Source of the DNA: Lobosporangium transversale
Lineage: Eukaryota; Mortierellomycota; Mortierellomycetes; Mortierellales; Mortierellaceae
Reading direction: 5' to 3'
DNA: 64,000 nt
NCBI RefSeq assembly: GCF_002105155.1
Contig: NW_019029000.1
Coordinates: 124,001 to 188,000 of the forward strand
The position numbers were made by a program, and so were the translations under genes. The notes beneath the pieces are model-generated. The model was not told the origin of the DNA. It was given only the letters and a program-made list of their open reading frames with translations, and made no database searches. This document shows positions 47,379 through 60,000 of the stretch, one piece after another. Each line of letters begins with the position of its first letter. The stretch's first letter is position 1.

Positions 47379-47967
47379 GTGATCTCGAAAGCAGGATATC
47401 CACCTCTATGGGGTGAGGACGCTAGCATTGAAAGGTATCTCTTTAAACTGGAAAAAATAAAAGATCACCTTGAGCATTATAATGAGGAAAGGCTTGTTGC
47501 GAGACACCAATGGGCTCCAGAAGGGCTAGAGACGCTGAGTACAGTATCATTGCTGCTTGTCTTTTCAAGCTGGTTGGAAGATCAATTTGTAGAAAAGAGG
47601 CAAGTGCAATTAAGCTGTAATTGGGGCTGGACTTGGCCTGTTTGACTTTCATCTCTACATTAATCACTTGTATCATTTTTTTTTTTTGTGTTTATGTTAA
47701 TTATCATTTATTGAGATAGGCTTGCTCTAACCACATCTGTATATTATTTTCTAGGCATTTCCCGTTGGATATATTGTTGTAGGCGTCAATGAGTACTCAC
47801 ACTACCTTTCCAAGAAGCGTGAGAAGTTTGTTGGGCAGGTTGAGATTCGACGACTTTACTGCTCGAACTGCAAGGCATTCATGCATCGTGACAATATCTA
47901 CAACGTTGCTCGCGACTATCTGACCCATCAAGGGAGATCTCAGTATCTCCAGCCTGTTGACACTTAG
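47379..47967 (+). pseudogene. TnpB/Fanzor-like relic, C-terminal part
   Basis: Broken copy of a mobile-element protein. The visible pieces are GEDASIERYLFKLEKIKDH and EERLVARHQW (47405-47512), VIGAGLGLF (near 47617-47643, another frame), and after a T-rich gap FPVGYIVVGVNEY, FVGQVEIRRLYCSNCKAFMH and RDNIYNVARDYL (47760-47964). The YCSNCKAFMHRD element is the second half of a zinc ribbon plus the D of the last RuvC motif; the first CxxC expected after VNEY has been replaced (SHYLSKKREK), so the ribbon is incomplete. Related in layout to the relic ending at 11565 but a different subfamily. Confidence 0.55.
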
Positions 47968-48154
47968 GTGCAGCGTGACGTAGTTTCAGAGTTAATTGTC
48001 CTATCTCACACAAATAAAAAAAAAACAAAACATATCGCTTTGATCTGCAAAGACTGGACAGCGCATTTAACATTCCTCCTGTTCCTCCTCTTTCCCTCCT
48101 CATCTGAATCACTCGATTCGTATAATACATTAATACATAAAGCCATATCACATC

Positions 48155-50641
48155 ATGGCACGATTTGATCTTAATAACCTACCCGAACATGAGGAGGATA
48201 TCGATTTCTCTGATATTGAGGAAAGATTCCAGCTCTCATTCGAAGAGGGCTTCAACAACGTCGTCGTTGTTGACAACATCCCACTCGTCGATGAGACAAA
48301 AGAGGAGAAGCTGATTCAGTTTTTGCGCAAGATCTTTAAGAATGTTGGCGAGATCAGAGATAATCACTTTGTCATGCCTAAGGCTGTCAATGAAAAGGGC
48401 AAGCTTATGAGCAAGGGGTAAAAAAACTGCTGTTACCACTTTGAACTCGTGAAATCGATGGCGACAAAATTTGCTTGGCGACAGTTTATACTCAAGTTTG
48501 AACGCGTTTTATTCCTATTTTCTATGCAGATTCATGTTTATTGAGTTCGAGACTGACGAACAGGCTTCTCTTGCTGTCAAATTAATCGACGGATTCAAGA
48601 TGGACAAATCCCACACTCTTGCTGTCAACCGCTTTACTGATGTTGAAAAATACACGAATGTTGAGGAAGAGTTTGTGCCTCCACCAGAAGAAGAGTTTGT
48701 TGAGAAGGTACGATGGATGATATTCTATATACTTTATTGAAGTCCAGGAAGAAGGCTTCAGGAAAGGTTTATAATTCTCTAAGCATTGAGTGGATGTCTG
48801 ACTCTAGTGCTTGTATTCTCTATTCTCATTTTGGGACAAAAATGTACTGGATTTTTATTTAATAACATTTACAGGAGCACCTCAAGTCCTGGTTGGCAGA
48901 TCCACTTGGACGTGATCAGATGGTCATTTACCGCCACAATGATGTTCAGGTTCTTTGGAACATGCAAAAGGAGCAGCCCCAGGTCGCTCACAGTAAATCG
49001 AATTGGACCGAGACCTATGTCCAATGGTCCCCACTTGGATCCTATCTCACTACTCTCCATGCCCCTGGTGTTGCTCTTTGGGGAGGCGAGTCCTGGAAGA
49101 AGATTATTCGCTTCAATCATCCTGGTGTTAAGCTTATTGATTATTCCCCTAATGAACGCTACCTTGTTACCTGGAGCAACGAGCCCATTGTTGTGCCTGA
49201 GGAAAACTATGATGGTCCATTCGGCCCTGAAGATGAGGGTAACCAGATTGTAATTTGGGATGTCAAGTCTGGCGCACTCCTCCGTTCCTTCCCCTCCATT
49301 GGACCTCAGGGTCCCAACAGCCGCCCTGCTGTCTCATGGCCTGTCTTTAAGTGGTCGCCCAGCGAGCGTTACTTTGCCCGCATCACTCCTGGGTCCCAGA
49401 TCTCTGTCTATGAAGCCCCTAGCATGGGTCTTTTGAACAAGAAGAGTATCAAGGTTGATGGCGTTGTCGATTTTGAATGGGCTCCTTCTGCTGGAGCTGA
49501 CAAGTCTGGTAAGCTTAGGGATGACATGCTCGCTTACTGGACTCCCGAAGTTGATAACCAGCCTGCTCGTGTCACACTTTTGAACATCCCCAGTCAGGAA
49601 ATTGTGCGCACCAAGAACTTGTTCAACGTCACGGACTGTAAGCTTCATTGGCAGAATCAGGGTGATTTCCTTTGTGTCAAAGTTGATCGCCATACCAAGA
49701 ATAAGAAGGTCACCTTCTCTAACTTGGAGATTTTCCGAGTTCGTGAGAAGGACATTCCAGTTGAAGTTGTTGAGGTGAAGGAATCCATCTTGGCCTTCGC
49801 CTGGGAGCCAAAGGGAGAGCGCTTCGCCATCATCACTACCAGTGATCCTAACTTTACGTCCGCTACCCCTGGATCTACCACACTGAAGACCTCGGCCAGC
49901 TTCTACTATTTGGACAAGGGTAAGGGCAAGGACACACTTCAGTCATTCAAGGTTATCAAGACTTTGACTGGCAAGTCATGCAACACTATCTTTTGGTCAC
50001 CTAAGGGCCGTAATGTTGTTTTGGCAACCCTCCGCTCGCAGACTGTGTGGGACCTCGAGTTTTATGATCTTGATTTTGAACCTCTGGAGTCTGCTGCTGC
50101 CAAGGTGCCTACTGGAGGTGAAAAGGACCCTGCTGCATACTTGCAGCTTCTGGCTTCGGGTGAGCATTATGGTGTGACAGATATTGAGTGGGATCCTTCG
50201 GGTCGTTTTGTTGCTACGAGTGCCTCGGTTTGGAGACACACGATGGAGAACGGATATCAGCTCTGGGACTTCAAGGGTCAATTGTTGTTTAAAGAGACGC
50301 TCGAGAAGTTTAAACAGCTCTTGTGGCGCCCTAGGCCCAAGACTTTGTTGTCGAAGGAGCAGATCAAGAACATTCGCAAGAATTTGCGTGAATACAGTGC
50401 ACGCTTCGATGAACAAGACATGGAGTCATCGTCTCAGGTATCAAGTGCTGAACGTCAGCGTCGCCGCCGACTGATAGAGGAGTGGGCTAACTGGCGCAAG
50501 CACGTTGAGGCAGAGCTCTCACAAGAGCAATCAGCAGCAGGTCAACAGGCATCTGCTGTCAATGCTGAAGATGAAGAAGCTGAGGAAGTGGATGAGTGGA
50601 TCGAGACAGTTATTGATGAGAAAGAGGAAATTGTTGCCTAA
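48155..50641 (+). CDS. PRT1: eIF3b (Prt1), translation initiation factor 3 subunit B, 735 aa
   Basis: Core scaffold of eIF3. Exons 48155-48417, 48530-48707 and 48875-50641 join in phase. After an acidic start (NLPEHEEDIDFSDIEERF), an RRM spans residues 45-130 (NNVVVVDNIPLVDETKEEKL, FMFIEFETDEQASLAVKLID). The propeller follows: WLADPLGRDQMVIYRHNDVQ, TYVQWSPLGSYLTTLHAPGV, LIDYSPNERYLVTWSNEPIV, PVFKWSPSERYFARITPGSQ, NTIFWSPKGRNVVLATLRSQ. A charged C-terminal helix (SSAERQRRRRLIEEWANWRK) is the eIF3i/eIF3g-binding tail. Length and order fit fungal Prt1. Codon use is noticeably richer in C/G-ending codons than in the neighbouring relics, as for a highly expressed gene. Confidence 0.97.
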
Positions 50642-51167
50642 ACAAAAGGACCAAGATTGGGCATCTGAAGAAGAAAAATGAATATCATCGAATAGTAATT
50701 AAAGTAACAAAGAAAAAAAAAAAAAAAACATAGATTCGGTGAACCAATGGTGTTTGTGTAAAGAAATGTGACCAGGCGGCGGATAAAGCATCCCGTAAAA
50801 GAGAAATATGCAAAACTTGGTTCTGAAGATAACAGTGCCTGCTGCCTTTTTTCTTTCATTCTTCTTTGCCTTTTTTTTTGGGTTGGCAGCATCTGTCGAC
50901 CCTTTTTTTCTTTAATTATCCCGATAGTTGTGGCGCCTTTTTGTCTGCACAAGCACAACTGCATTTGCTTTTTTTTTTTTTTTTTTTTTTTTTGCTCTTT
51001 CTTTTCAACTTTACTTCAATCCATTTGTTTTCTTAATTTGCAAAAAAAAAAAATATATATAAAAAAAATACGCGCGTGCGCTGTTGGATCCATTCGTTTT
51101 CTTGCACTATTCATTCAAAAGAGACCACTTTTTTTTCCTTTATCATCTCGTGATCTAAGACACAGTA
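50642..51167. promoter_or_regulatory. Intergenic region and promoter of the MAPKK gene
   Basis: Holds two A runs (about 50714-50729 and 51043-51053) and a T25 run (50969-50993) with a CGCGCGTGCGC stretch at 51071-51081. No gene. Confidence 0.5.
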
Positions 51168-51538
51168 ATGATCCGCAAAAAGAGAAACTTCAAGAACTTA
51201 GCCCTGGATGAGGCTGCTAATGAGAATGCACCTCCTGGTGGAAGCGCTCATGTACACAACTTGCCAGTAGCTCGTGGGGCACCAATGCCAGCAAATGCAT
51301 ACTCACGAAGGGAGCCTCTACCTGACTTGGAACTTGGTGTTGAGTTCAAACTAGATCTCAGGAGCGAGGACTTGCAAACACTTGAGGAACTCGGGGCTGG
51401 TAATGGAGGCACTGTCAGTCGTGTAATTCATCTACCCACAAGAGCCATCATGGCACGAAAGGTGAGGATGACACTTTTACTTTTGCGAATTTCATTTCTT
51501 TCTTTCTTTTTCATCTCTATTTCTGTTACTTTCAGTCT

Positions 51539-51575
<37 letters not shown>

Positions 51576-52474
51576 GGCCATTGAGGTGATTTATTCTTCA
51601 GGGATAAACGAACTACAATTTACTTACCATGCACCTCCACACTTTTTTTTATCTGATAACAATGAACTTGGTATAACAGGTCATTCATATTGACGCTCAA
51701 CCTGCCGTACGCAAGCAAATCTTGCGTGAACTCCAGATCATGCACGATTGCAACCATCCCAATATTGTCTCGTTTTATGGCGCATTCTTGCATGACAGTG
51801 AGATTTCTTACTGCATGGAATATATGGATGTAGGGTAAGAAGAAAGGAAAAGAAAGAGAAAGAAAGGACTATAATGATACCCAAGTTCATCCATATGTGT
51901 ATTCAGTCGGGAAGCCTCTCCAAGATAGGGGATACGGGACACAGACATAGGGAATAAGATAATAAGATGCTAGGACAAAAGATGAAAGGCATGGAAAAGG
52001 AAATGGAGCTCAGGACATATGCTCCCGTACAGGGCTAGCTGATAGCAGGACAATAAGAGGACCGATAAGGACCAACAAAATTTATAGGTGAACATATCAA
52101 GTAGAAGAGCATCAAAGGAAGAAAGAAAGAAAAAAAAAAAAAAAAAAAAAAGCTAAAAGGACGTTGTGCAGTACGCTAGAAGGCGAGACTCATCGCTCCT
52201 ATTTTTTTTTACTATCATTAGAGCATTGGATGGTATTTGTGCAAAGAATGGAGCCTTCCCCATGGATGTCATTGGGCTCATCACAGTCTCTGTACTTAAG
52301 GGACTGAGCTACCTTTACCATAACCACAAAATTGTTCATCGAGGTACATGATACTCCCTTTAACCTGCTTTTTGGTTTTATTATAATATCTCTATTTACG
52401 AATTGAACCAATGGCAATCGAAGAGAGTGGGGAGCACAGTCACTCTACTGGAACCGGAGACTTATTGATGATCT

Positions 52475-52511
<37 letters not shown>

Positions 52512-52796
52512 TTTTATTTTGTTTTAATTTCCATATACAAGATCTCAAGCCTTCCAACATCCTTATCAATTCTACGGGAATGGTCAAGATTTGTGATTTT
52601 GGTGTCTCTGGACAACTTGTCAACTCAATTGCCAATACTTTTGTCGGAACCAGCAATTACATGTCGGTGAGTACATAGAAAGGATACTAAGCTACAGGAA
52701 TTCTGCATCCAAATAATAGCAATAAGGAAGGAGGTTGACTCTATTTTGGCTCACGCTTTTTTTCCCTCTTTCTTTTTTTCTTTCTCTCTCTCTTAC

Positions 52797-52840
<44 letters not shown>

Positions 52841-53414
52841 CCTGAGCGAATTCGTGGATGGAACTATGGTGTACAATCGGATGTTTGGTCGCTCGGCATT
52901 ACCCTCATGGAGTTGGCTCTGGGACGTTTCCCCTTGGATGCTGAGTGTAAATCGTTGACAATCTTGGAACTGCTTCAGCATATTGTTAACGAGCCCCTAC
53001 CTACCCTTCCTCGCGGTCAGTTCCCAGAAGACTTTTGCAATTTTGTCGACGTTTGGTAAGTTGGAGTCGAGGCAGTAAATGTCACGGATTACGAACAAAA
53101 GGAATAATGATTTACTTTTTTGTGGAGATGAGGACATTATTTCCTTTAGAACAAATGATCAGCTGATGAACATTTATGCTATCTAGTTTGGCGAAGAACG
53201 TTGAATCAAGACCCTCACCCGATATGCTGGCTGTAAGTCTTTCATTGTTAATTTGTCTTATTTATAGCGATACATATCTTTTTATTTTTCGATCTAACGA
53301 TGTCATTTGTCACGCAATGTTGTGTAATCTTACTAGAATCATGCATATTACCGCCGTGCAGAACAGGCGCATGTGGACATGGAGAAATGGGTCAACAGTC
53401 TGGTCAAGAAGTAG
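51168..53414 (+). CDS. MAP kinase kinase of the Ste7/Fuz7/MEK class, 344 aa
   Basis: Dual-specificity kinase for a MAPK cascade. Seven exons join in phase: 51168-51461, 51680-51834, 52222-52343, 52542-52666, 52841-53055, 53187-53232, 53337-53414. The basic N-terminus ([15 protein letters not shown]) fits a MAPK docking site. The kinase domain has the glycine loop GAGNGGTV (about residues 76-83), catalytic Lys in [31 protein letters not shown] and [15 protein letters not shown]. The activation sites are Ser and Thr in SIANT. The wording of the activation loop is closer to Ste7/Fuz7/MEK1 than to Mkk1 or Pbs2. The C-terminus ([12 protein letters not shown]) is usual for the class. Several introns carry long T tracts; intron 4 ends in T16/A27 with the AG acceptor formed at the end of the A run. 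Confidence 0.95.
52797..52839. repeat. T16/A27 tract at the end of MAPKK intron 4
   Basis: Self-complementary T then A run; the last A plus the G at 52840 form the splice acceptor of exon 5. Confidence 0.85.
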
Positions 53415-54406
53415 TCACTGCTCTTATGTCCTTCTTGAATAGAGTGTACGCACCATTTAGGTCCCACCTATTTCTCTTCTTCTTGTTTTTTGCCTTTCCT
53501 TTTTTTTATTTTTTTTTTTTTTTACCTTTCAATCATTCACCTTTCAACTCCTTTTTTTTTTATACGCCCATCTCCCTTCTCATTATCACTTTTATCTTCC
53601 TTCCTTCTATCTGTTTATATTTCTATAGCCTGCCTTATGTTAAGAAAGAAAGAAACGAAAGAAAGAAACGAAAATTAAGAAAAGGCATCGTTTGTGTCCA
53701 CAAGATTTAGAGCGTTTGCAATGCGAGTTAAAAACAAGTTGATAAAGGATATAATTCTAATGATTCATTTCAAAATAAAAAAAGAAAAAATATGATTGGC
53801 CAGACTAAAACGTCGGGAAACCCTCATAGATTTCGCAGCCACTTAAGTTTAATCGTTTCGGCCCTGGTTTCCTACGTCGTTTTACAAAACTCAAGCATTA
53901 CTTTCCCATTGGACTCGCGCCCATGTCTATTTTTACAGACATGAAAGAATAGGGAATAGACTAAAGTATACTGCTTCCCTCCTCTACACAGCTCTTGAAT
54001 CGCTTAGTTCTTGGTCCGCCTTTCATTTAAATACCTGTAATGGATGATGGTTTCTTGATGGTAGCTTTTGAACAATTCTTCGTGTATTTTTAAGTTGACG
54101 AAGAATGGCGGTGCTATAAGGCTATACCAAGGACTGTTATTAATAACCCTAACCTCACTACTGTTTGACAGATGGATTACTACTTTTTCGACAATCCTGG
54201 TTGTTCCGAGAAAGGGTACAGCAATTGTTATGATTGTGTATTCACAATTATGGCGAAAAGGCAATCTCTTCTCTTCTATTGAGCACCCAAATGGATTTGA
54301 TCTTGAGCACGAAATGGGCTTTATCATTCTTGTCTCTCCTTCAGTATTCTTTCTTGCCCATATCTCATTCTCTCTTCATCCATAGTTTAGTCACATTGAT
54401 TCTTGT

Positions 54407-54438
<32 letters not shown>

Positions 54439-54678
54439 GGTTGACTAATAAGTGCTCTCTCTCTCTTTCTTTCTTTCTTGGTCAGAAAGTTTGGAAAAGT
54501 AATTTAACTTGTTTACTTGGATTTTTTTATTAAAAAGATTAAGTCGTCTTTGACCACGAGATTCCCCCCTTTTTTTTATCAAAACCAACATCAGCAAGAG
54601 CACTTCTGTTGAATGTGTTGTCCTCTTTCTTCATCTAAAGGCTCCATGATTAACAATATAAATGTAATAAATGTATAC

Positions 54679-54713
<35 letters not shown>

Positions 54714-56750
54714 TATCCAAAACGGACAGAAATAGATTCCAGTAACACCTGCCTGTGATTATCATCTGAGATGAATCCGTTTTTCCCTTCCCTCTGCCCC
54801 CCTCTCTCGCTGTACATTTATAAATGTATTTCTTTCTTTCTTTCCGGACCTGGAGACGTCTTCTTTTGAAAAAGAGGGATTGTTCTTGGACCCCATCATT
54901 CCTCAATAGAATATTTTAAGAAAGGATGAATAAGGATCAAACAGTGGCCTGTATCTTGAATGAGCACTTAGCCTGCGACAACCTTTTTTTTTTTTTTTTT
55001 TTTTTTTTTTTGTAGCGTTGCCCTTTCGGAACGTGAAACTATGCATTCCTTTCGCTTCTATAGTCCCATAATAAAACGTCTAAGGTAAGAACCTGCTGTT
55101 GATCTGGTAACGATACCGCCTTCTGACACTTGTGTTGGGCGTGCTGTATGCCCACTACGACCACGAACCACGGTCCCTTTTAATATCGACATTGTTTTTA
55201 TGTTATCATTATCACCTTCATTGTCTGAGAGCGGCGTGGGCTCTGTCCCTAGAACCAACGTCTCATTGGCGTTATTATATTTATTAGTATCGTCGGCACC
55301 ACTGTTATTATCGCGCTCTGTTAGCTGCTAAAACATTAGCGCACTTTCCTTTCATAGACCATCCATACTCGCCAATTAAATGCAGATTAAATGCTACCTC
55401 CTCAGCAAATCGCCTGCCGCAGGAAGTTTTCTAACTTCCTTGCTTTCTTTTACGTTTTTGCTTAAAACATCAGGGTCTTTCCTCTGGCCAGAAGCCTTCC
55501 GAGTATGTTTGATTGAGTATTCTTAACGTAGTCGCAAGCAGTTGTTAAAGATACTTGAGATATCCGGAGATTTGTCATGGAGAACACCTATGCTATGACC
55601 TTCCGCAAAGCTGACAGCGGCTTCTCATCCAAAAGTCCTCCAAGGACTTATAAATGCTCTGCGACAGATCTTCTACATCCATTGGAAAATTAAGAGTTTG
55701 AGTTCATCGGGCCGTTGTTTTGCTTTTGATTCTCATAACCTTGAATGGATTTTGCCAAAGCTAGAATCTCTACGGTCCACTTCTTTGATGACTCAGGCTT
55801 GAGTCATCATGCCCTAAACTCAAACCTAGAGCATCATGACGTTGTATTGCCTTGTTATATCTGAGGGGATCAATAATTAAACTCCTCATTAGTAGGTAGC
55901 TGTATCTTACTCACGGAAATGTCCTGGAGAAAATGTGGAGGATATATGCATCAGAACAATCATTCCAGTAACTCAAGAAGATTGCGATCCGGGGAAGGAG
56001 GAATGACACATTCAAAAACAACGCGTCTTCAAAAAAAAAAAAAAAAAAAAAAACGCGACGCGAAATCATAAACCAGTTCCTGGGGGTAATTGTTTTTTTG
56101 TTGGTTGTACAAATTGTACAAGAACAAGAACGCGTAGTCAATGTCACAATGTTTTTTGTGGTCAATACAATATCATATGACCAAGTGGATATTAATGTTG
56201 TATTTGGGAAAAAGATGAAGTTTATCAAGTAAGATATTACAGACATGGATGGTGGATTGATCAGCACTGATTTAAGGATTGCGAGCAAAAAAAAAAAAAA
56301 AAAAAAAGACGATGTTAACAGGTGACTCCTTCGGCCTCCTTTCATTATCCTTGACCTTTTTACATGTTCATCCTTGATTCGTTATTTTTATTTGGAGATG
56401 TATTCATCAGCCCAGGAGCCCATCAGACATCTCTTTGGTTGCGAAATGTCCATTGTCTGTTGTTCATTATCTATTTCTCTGACGCATTGTTTTTTCACTT
56501 CCCCTTTTTATCCTTTTATCAACTGTTTATTTACGAAATCTGTTTTTACTCGCAGTTTGTTGACAGACCATGCGACAATTTTTTTGAGACTTGGTAAAAA
56601 AAGACATTGGACATGAGACACTTTGAGTGCTGTGGTGTGATGATGGCTAATTGTGCACCTGAATGTTTACACAAAGCTATTCAATGTTGTCTATCACATC
56701 ACTAATATAAAAATCATAGGATTGTATTCTATCTCTCTGACCCGGAAAAG

Positions 56751-56781
<31 letters not shown>

Positions 56782-57088
56782 AGCGTCCATCCATGCCATG
56801 CCCAAACTTATCAACGCTCCTGTTCTGTCATCAATGTCACATCCAAGTATCCGTCCCCATGCAACATGCAATACCATGCAGCTCTCTCTCTCTACACTCT
56901 TTCCTTTTTTCTTTCTTTCTTTTTTTTTTTTTTTTTATACTTTCTTTTCTTGTTCACCCCTACCCATCATCCTTCATATTCCTTCTCAATCCTTTGTTTA
57001 AATCTTCTCTTATACTGTCCTTCTTCCTCCCTCCATCCGTCCTTTTTGAAATATCCTCGGCTTCACTGTTGCTTGTTTGCTTCCAACC
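53415..57088. other. 3.7-kb gene-poor region
   Basis: No gene could be supported. Homopolymers lie at about 54411-54438 (T), 54683-54711 (A), 54984-55011 (T), 56031-56053 (A), 56286-56307 (A) and 56751-56779 (A). On the minus strand 55327-55058 is an open stretch that could be a last exon (acceptor ttttag|CAG, then LTERDNNSGADDTNKY to SYLRRFIMGL), but no upstream exon was found. From 56780 to 57088 the plus strand is pyrimidine-rich and is the leader region of the RING gene. Confidence 0.45.
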
Positions 57089-60000
57089 ATGGGTCAAAGT
57101 AACTCCACGCCTTCGCGGACCAGCAGGCGCTCCCGCTCCCGTTCCTTGCCCCAAAGACAGCAACACTTACAGGAGCACCATGCTTACACTCACTCGGCTA
57201 CTCCCACACAATCTACTATTCCTCGTGCTAATCGTGCTATGACTCTACCTCAGTCTCATGTCAATACCAGTTCACATGTAACTCCAACTAGAAACAATCG
57301 TAATTGTAGTAGCAATAGTCGCCATAATTGTAATAACAATAACAACAGCAACGATAATAGTAATTACAGCAATGACGGCGACCCATCCCTTTCACATCAG
57401 AACATTCAAAATCACATGCCCCAGTCATTGTCTCGATCTCATTCGTCACAACTACAACAGCAGACACACCAAGCACAACAGAACCAGAATCCTATGCAAC
57501 CTTCACAACCCACCCACCCACTTCCTGCTGGCTCTTCAGGGACTTCAGCTACAGCAATAACGCCCGCACGAGTTGTGCGCTCAACCACCCGTCGACGGCG
57601 ACTACTGGCAGCCTTCTATCCCTTGCTCTCTCGAAACAGAAACAGCAGAACCCCTAATGGCAATGACAGCAATAATGAGAATAGTAGTAGCAGTAACAGC
57701 AACAACAACAACAACAACAACAACAATAGTAGCAGCAGCAGGGGTAATAATGACAATCACAATAGAGGCAATAATAGTGCTGGCCATAGTATCAACAATG
57801 ATAGGCGTAATCCTGGCATCAATAACGTCAACAGTAGCAATGGAGGCGCTAATGGCAGTTTTACCAACATTAGAACAACTCAAGATAACAGAACTGACAC
57901 TCCTGGTGGTAGCAGCGTTGCCAACAACCGCCGACCTGCAGAGCCACGCACAGCCCAGTCCACTTCTCGCCATCGTCAGTCAGATCGTACGAGCCACACC
58001 CATTCGCCTCGACCAGCACAGACTCGTTCACAGACTCTCCAGGCCGTGTCTGGTACCCGTACACCCCGTGGTGTCTCTCGGGTGCGCCGGTACGACGAAC
58101 AGTCCATTAGGAGTTTCCGCTCCTCATCTAGTCGATCGTCCAGTCTCCTTGCACTCTCTCCCTCCTCAACAACAACAGCCGCCTCTTTGCATCCGCATGT
58201 CTTTCTGCATCACACTCATCGTCCTTCCTCGGAGCCTATGGAGGTTGACCTCGAACCAACAGCCGTTTCATACGCTCAGGCTGAGGTCGACTCTGGGCCA
58301 AGAGAAAATCACCGGTCATCTGACTTGGAAACTATGCCACACAATGGAGCCACCTCCGTCTCGGGCTCCTCCGGCGTCATGGACATGGGATATCCTTCTA
58401 GATTAGATACCAGCCTGTTCGTCGCTCGGTCAAATCCTCGAGTAGGCACATCCATTTCCTCAAGTCTGCTCCCAATACGACCTGACTCTGAAGATGAGGA
58501 CGATGATGGCTTTTTCTCCAGTGATGCTCATAGCCAACGTTGGAGGACAATGGAATATGAGCAGGCTCACAACTATGGACAGTTGAACACGTCGAGCGAC
58601 ACTGCCAGTTTACCAACACGCTATCGCCTCGACATTGCTGATCATGGGCTTGAAACAAATGAACCGACAGTTACAGCAACAAATGTGGGTTCAATTAGTC
58701 ATAGAGAGAGACGACCACGCGCATCACGTCCTAGTCGATATCCACCACCAGAAATGGTCGCGGACCTGATTCAACATCAAATTGTACAAGGAATAGCTGA
58801 AGCAGCAGCAACAACAGCAGCAGCCGGAGAAAATACGAGGACTTTATCACCTCAGAGCCCCAATGATATGCTTAATACTGATGCTACTGCAGAGTTGATT
58901 CCATCATCCTCTCCTCCTACTGCCACGATGACTAGTAACAATAACAACAGCAACAGCAATAACACCCCCGACGCAAGTCTTGAAGAAGCAGCCCCGATTA
59001 CAGAACGTAATGAGAATAACCTTCGTGCGGATATAACTTTGGGTGATGATGATTCGTTTGCTCATCGCAACTCAAGGGTCCACCGAAGACGACTTCGATC
59101 CTCAAGTCTTCGAGGATTACTTGGATTTCCACCTGCAGGCAGCTCTGGAAATAGCGAACGTGTGGTTGGTACGGGATTAGATCGAGGGTTTACACCTGTG
59201 CATCGTGAGCGAGCAGGAACTGGACGGTCTCTAGGTTCAGCAGGCTCTTCGGGATCGTTAGAGACATTGGACCAACGACGGCTTGTAGAGAGCCAGATTC
59301 CGTTCTTTGCGCGTCTCCTAGCGGAAATTGGGCGCAGTTTACGGGGACAGCAGGGCCAAGGTGATGATGGCGACCGTACTACGACAGATGGCAGTAGTGC
59401 ACTTGACGGATCTGATGGTATGGCCACAGCAGCAACATCTGCAGGAGCCACGTTTACTGTGCAGGCGACAATCAGAGAGAGGTCTACACTATCCGAGGCT
59501 ATGGGTATGTCACCTTTAACAAATGCTGAAGGCTCGGTCGGTCAGACAACAAATCCAGTTCGAGCAAGACAGGGGGCGACAGTTCGTTTCATTCAAATCG
59601 GTGGAAGTGGAGGGCTCGCTGCGTTCGGACAGAGACGACCGCGAAGCGAGTCTGTCACCTTAGGACAGGGTCAGGAACAGAGACAGGGTCAGGAACAGGA
59701 ACAAGAACAGAGACAGGGGCAGGGGGAGGAGCAGGAGCAGGAACAAGGACAGGGACATGGACATGGACAGGGGCAGAGGTCGGGATTAGGAATAGGATTT
59801 GGTCTGGGATCAAGATCAAGGTCCGGGTCATCACGTAGTGAACCATCAGAACCGTCTATGAGGGGCAGACGGGACGAGTTCACAGAGGCGATCCTTATGT
59901 TTTTGAACGACCCAGCCTCAGGAGCTGGATCAGACAATGAGTCACCGGAAAGTCCAACAACAGAAGGCAGTAATAGTAATGCGCCAAGAACGCGATCTCG

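Noticed and set aside
54004-54385. Overlapping ORFs on both strands, about 105 codons each
   Set aside because: Neither has a recognisable domain; mutual overlap suggests chance. Could be a very old relic, not claimed.
57602-57973. Minus-strand ORF with Val/Ile/Thr runs
   Set aside because: Complement of the Asn/Ser codon repeats in the RING gene; composition explains it.
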